Assembly (NCBI GenBank): GCA_002840755.1
Contig: PHBZ01000028.1
Location: 1 to 64,000 of the forward strand
Reading direction: 5' to 3'
Source of the DNA: Chloroflexi bacterium HGW-Chloroflexi-10
Lineage (GTDB): Bacteria > Chloroflexota > Anaerolineae > Anaerolineales > Anaerolineaceae
DNA length: 64,000 nt
Made by a program: the position numbers and the translations under genes. The notes beneath the pieces were generated by a model. It was not told the origin of the DNA and did no database searches. It saw nothing but the letters and a program-made list of their open reading frames with translations. Each line of letters begins with the position of its first letter. Within the stretch, counting starts at the first letter, position 1. Below, in pieces: positions 63,511 to 64,000 of the stretch.

Positions 63511-64000
63511 AAAAAAGGTTTACAGATAGAAACGGGAATCAGGCAATGGGATGGTATGGGTGGGTCGTTGCGTATGCAGTTGTTAAAGTGCGATGGATAG
63601 AGATTTTACATAAACAGATTACGACTGTTTTATTATAGAATAATTGTTCTATTAAGTCAATCCCCCAATATCTAAATAAAAATAGGTTTTTTTGAATATG
63701 TGTTTTGATTTTTTAAGATTTTTGCGGTTAAAGGCGACACGGGGTTATGGAAGGTAAGAAAATATATCGCATGGTTGGTCAGAAGCCGGGTGGGTCTGGT
63801 TAAGGGCAAAATATGGTGATGCCCGGAATGGCAGCTCAACCGTGTCTAACGCCGGCAGATGGGCCATTTCAGATGATTGGAAAGAAATGGAGTTTGTTAA
63901 TTGGTAACGGATGGGGAGTATTTGTACGAGATTCGGTGGTGGGCCGGGTGGGTGGAGGGAAGAGGAAGTACCCCCCTATGTTCCCCCCAAAAATGGGGGG
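63511..64000. other. Long non-coding tail, G-rich on the plus strand
   Basis: No credible gene, RNA or promoter was recognised up to the window edge. The strand is G-rich in patches (GGGTGGGTCG, GGGCCGGGTGGGTGGAGG) and ends with alternating C6 and G6 runs. An AT-rich patch at about 63600-63730 could hold a promoter for a gene beyond the window. Confidence 0.5.

Noticed and set aside
1-64000. CRISPR array, prophage, insertion sequence or integron
   Set aside because: No regularly spaced direct repeats, transposase, integrase or phage structural gene was found; the only recombinase-like protein lacks its catalytic serine.

Overview
The window looks like a chromosomal segment of a Chloroflexota bacterium, most likely class Anaerolineae. 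That is an inference from gene content and style: lipoproteins with Thr/Pro-rich stalks, Gram-positive-type accessory genes, LacI-controlled glycan use, a mitochondrial-type citrate synthase and a complete his operon. No 16S rRNA is present to settle it. No phage, insertion sequence or CRISPR array was seen. Almost every gene is intact and has a Shine-Dalgarno site.

Layout. 1-7.4 kb (minus strand): the str operon rpsL-rpsG-fusA-tuf (tuf cut by the window edge), preceded by rpoB without rpoC; each unit has its own near-consensus extended -10 promoter. 7.4-12.0 kb (minus): a housekeeping/detoxification-like run (metallophosphoesterase, MFS exporter, HAD hydrolase, two GNAT acetyltransferases, a degenerate resolvase-fold protein), headed by an unannotated 33-codon ORF and two tandem terminator hairpins that can also pair with each other. 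12.1-16.6 kb: tRNA-Leu(UAA), a CoA-binding protein, formate-THF ligase, an orphan NarL-type response regulator and a DUF1028 protein. 16.9-23.1 kb: tatABC, a fatty acid hydroxylase, a C45 hydrolase and an M16C peptidase. 23.2-26.6 kb: small membrane proteins and YceI. 26.6-30.4 kb: a CelR-like LacI regulator carrying the known CelR operator sequence, then a GH94 phosphorylase.

30.4-38.0 kb holds the his operon, hisG-D-C-B-H-A-F-I-E. It is headed by a leader peptide with four consecutive His codons and a classical attenuator. hisB is fused to a degenerate DJ-1/PfpI-like domain. 38.0-38.7 kb is a non-coding repeat whose relative lies inverted at 63.3 kb. 38.7-41.8 kb encodes an ECF transporter (fused ATPases, T and S components). 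42.0-47.9 kb is an L-arabinose locus (LacI-type repressor, araB, araD, araA) with two near-identical palindromic operators. 48.3-53.6 kb has a glycoside-hydrolase-like protein, a sugar transporter, two putative cell-wall peptidases and RidA.

53.7-63.2 kb carries HtrA and a TCA-cycle island: on the minus strand iclR, citrate synthase and an HPr-kinase/PEPCK-fold protein; divergently on the plus strand isocitrate dehydrogenase and aconitase. These enzymes would take oxaloacetate and acetyl-CoA to 2-oxoglutarate (glutamate precursor). The last 0.8 kb is non-coding.

Best leads: the DJ-1-like/HisB fusion, the his attenuator with an apparently leaderless leader peptide, the HprK-like protein next to citrate synthase, and the small ORF with competing hairpins ahead of the GNAT/MFS operon.
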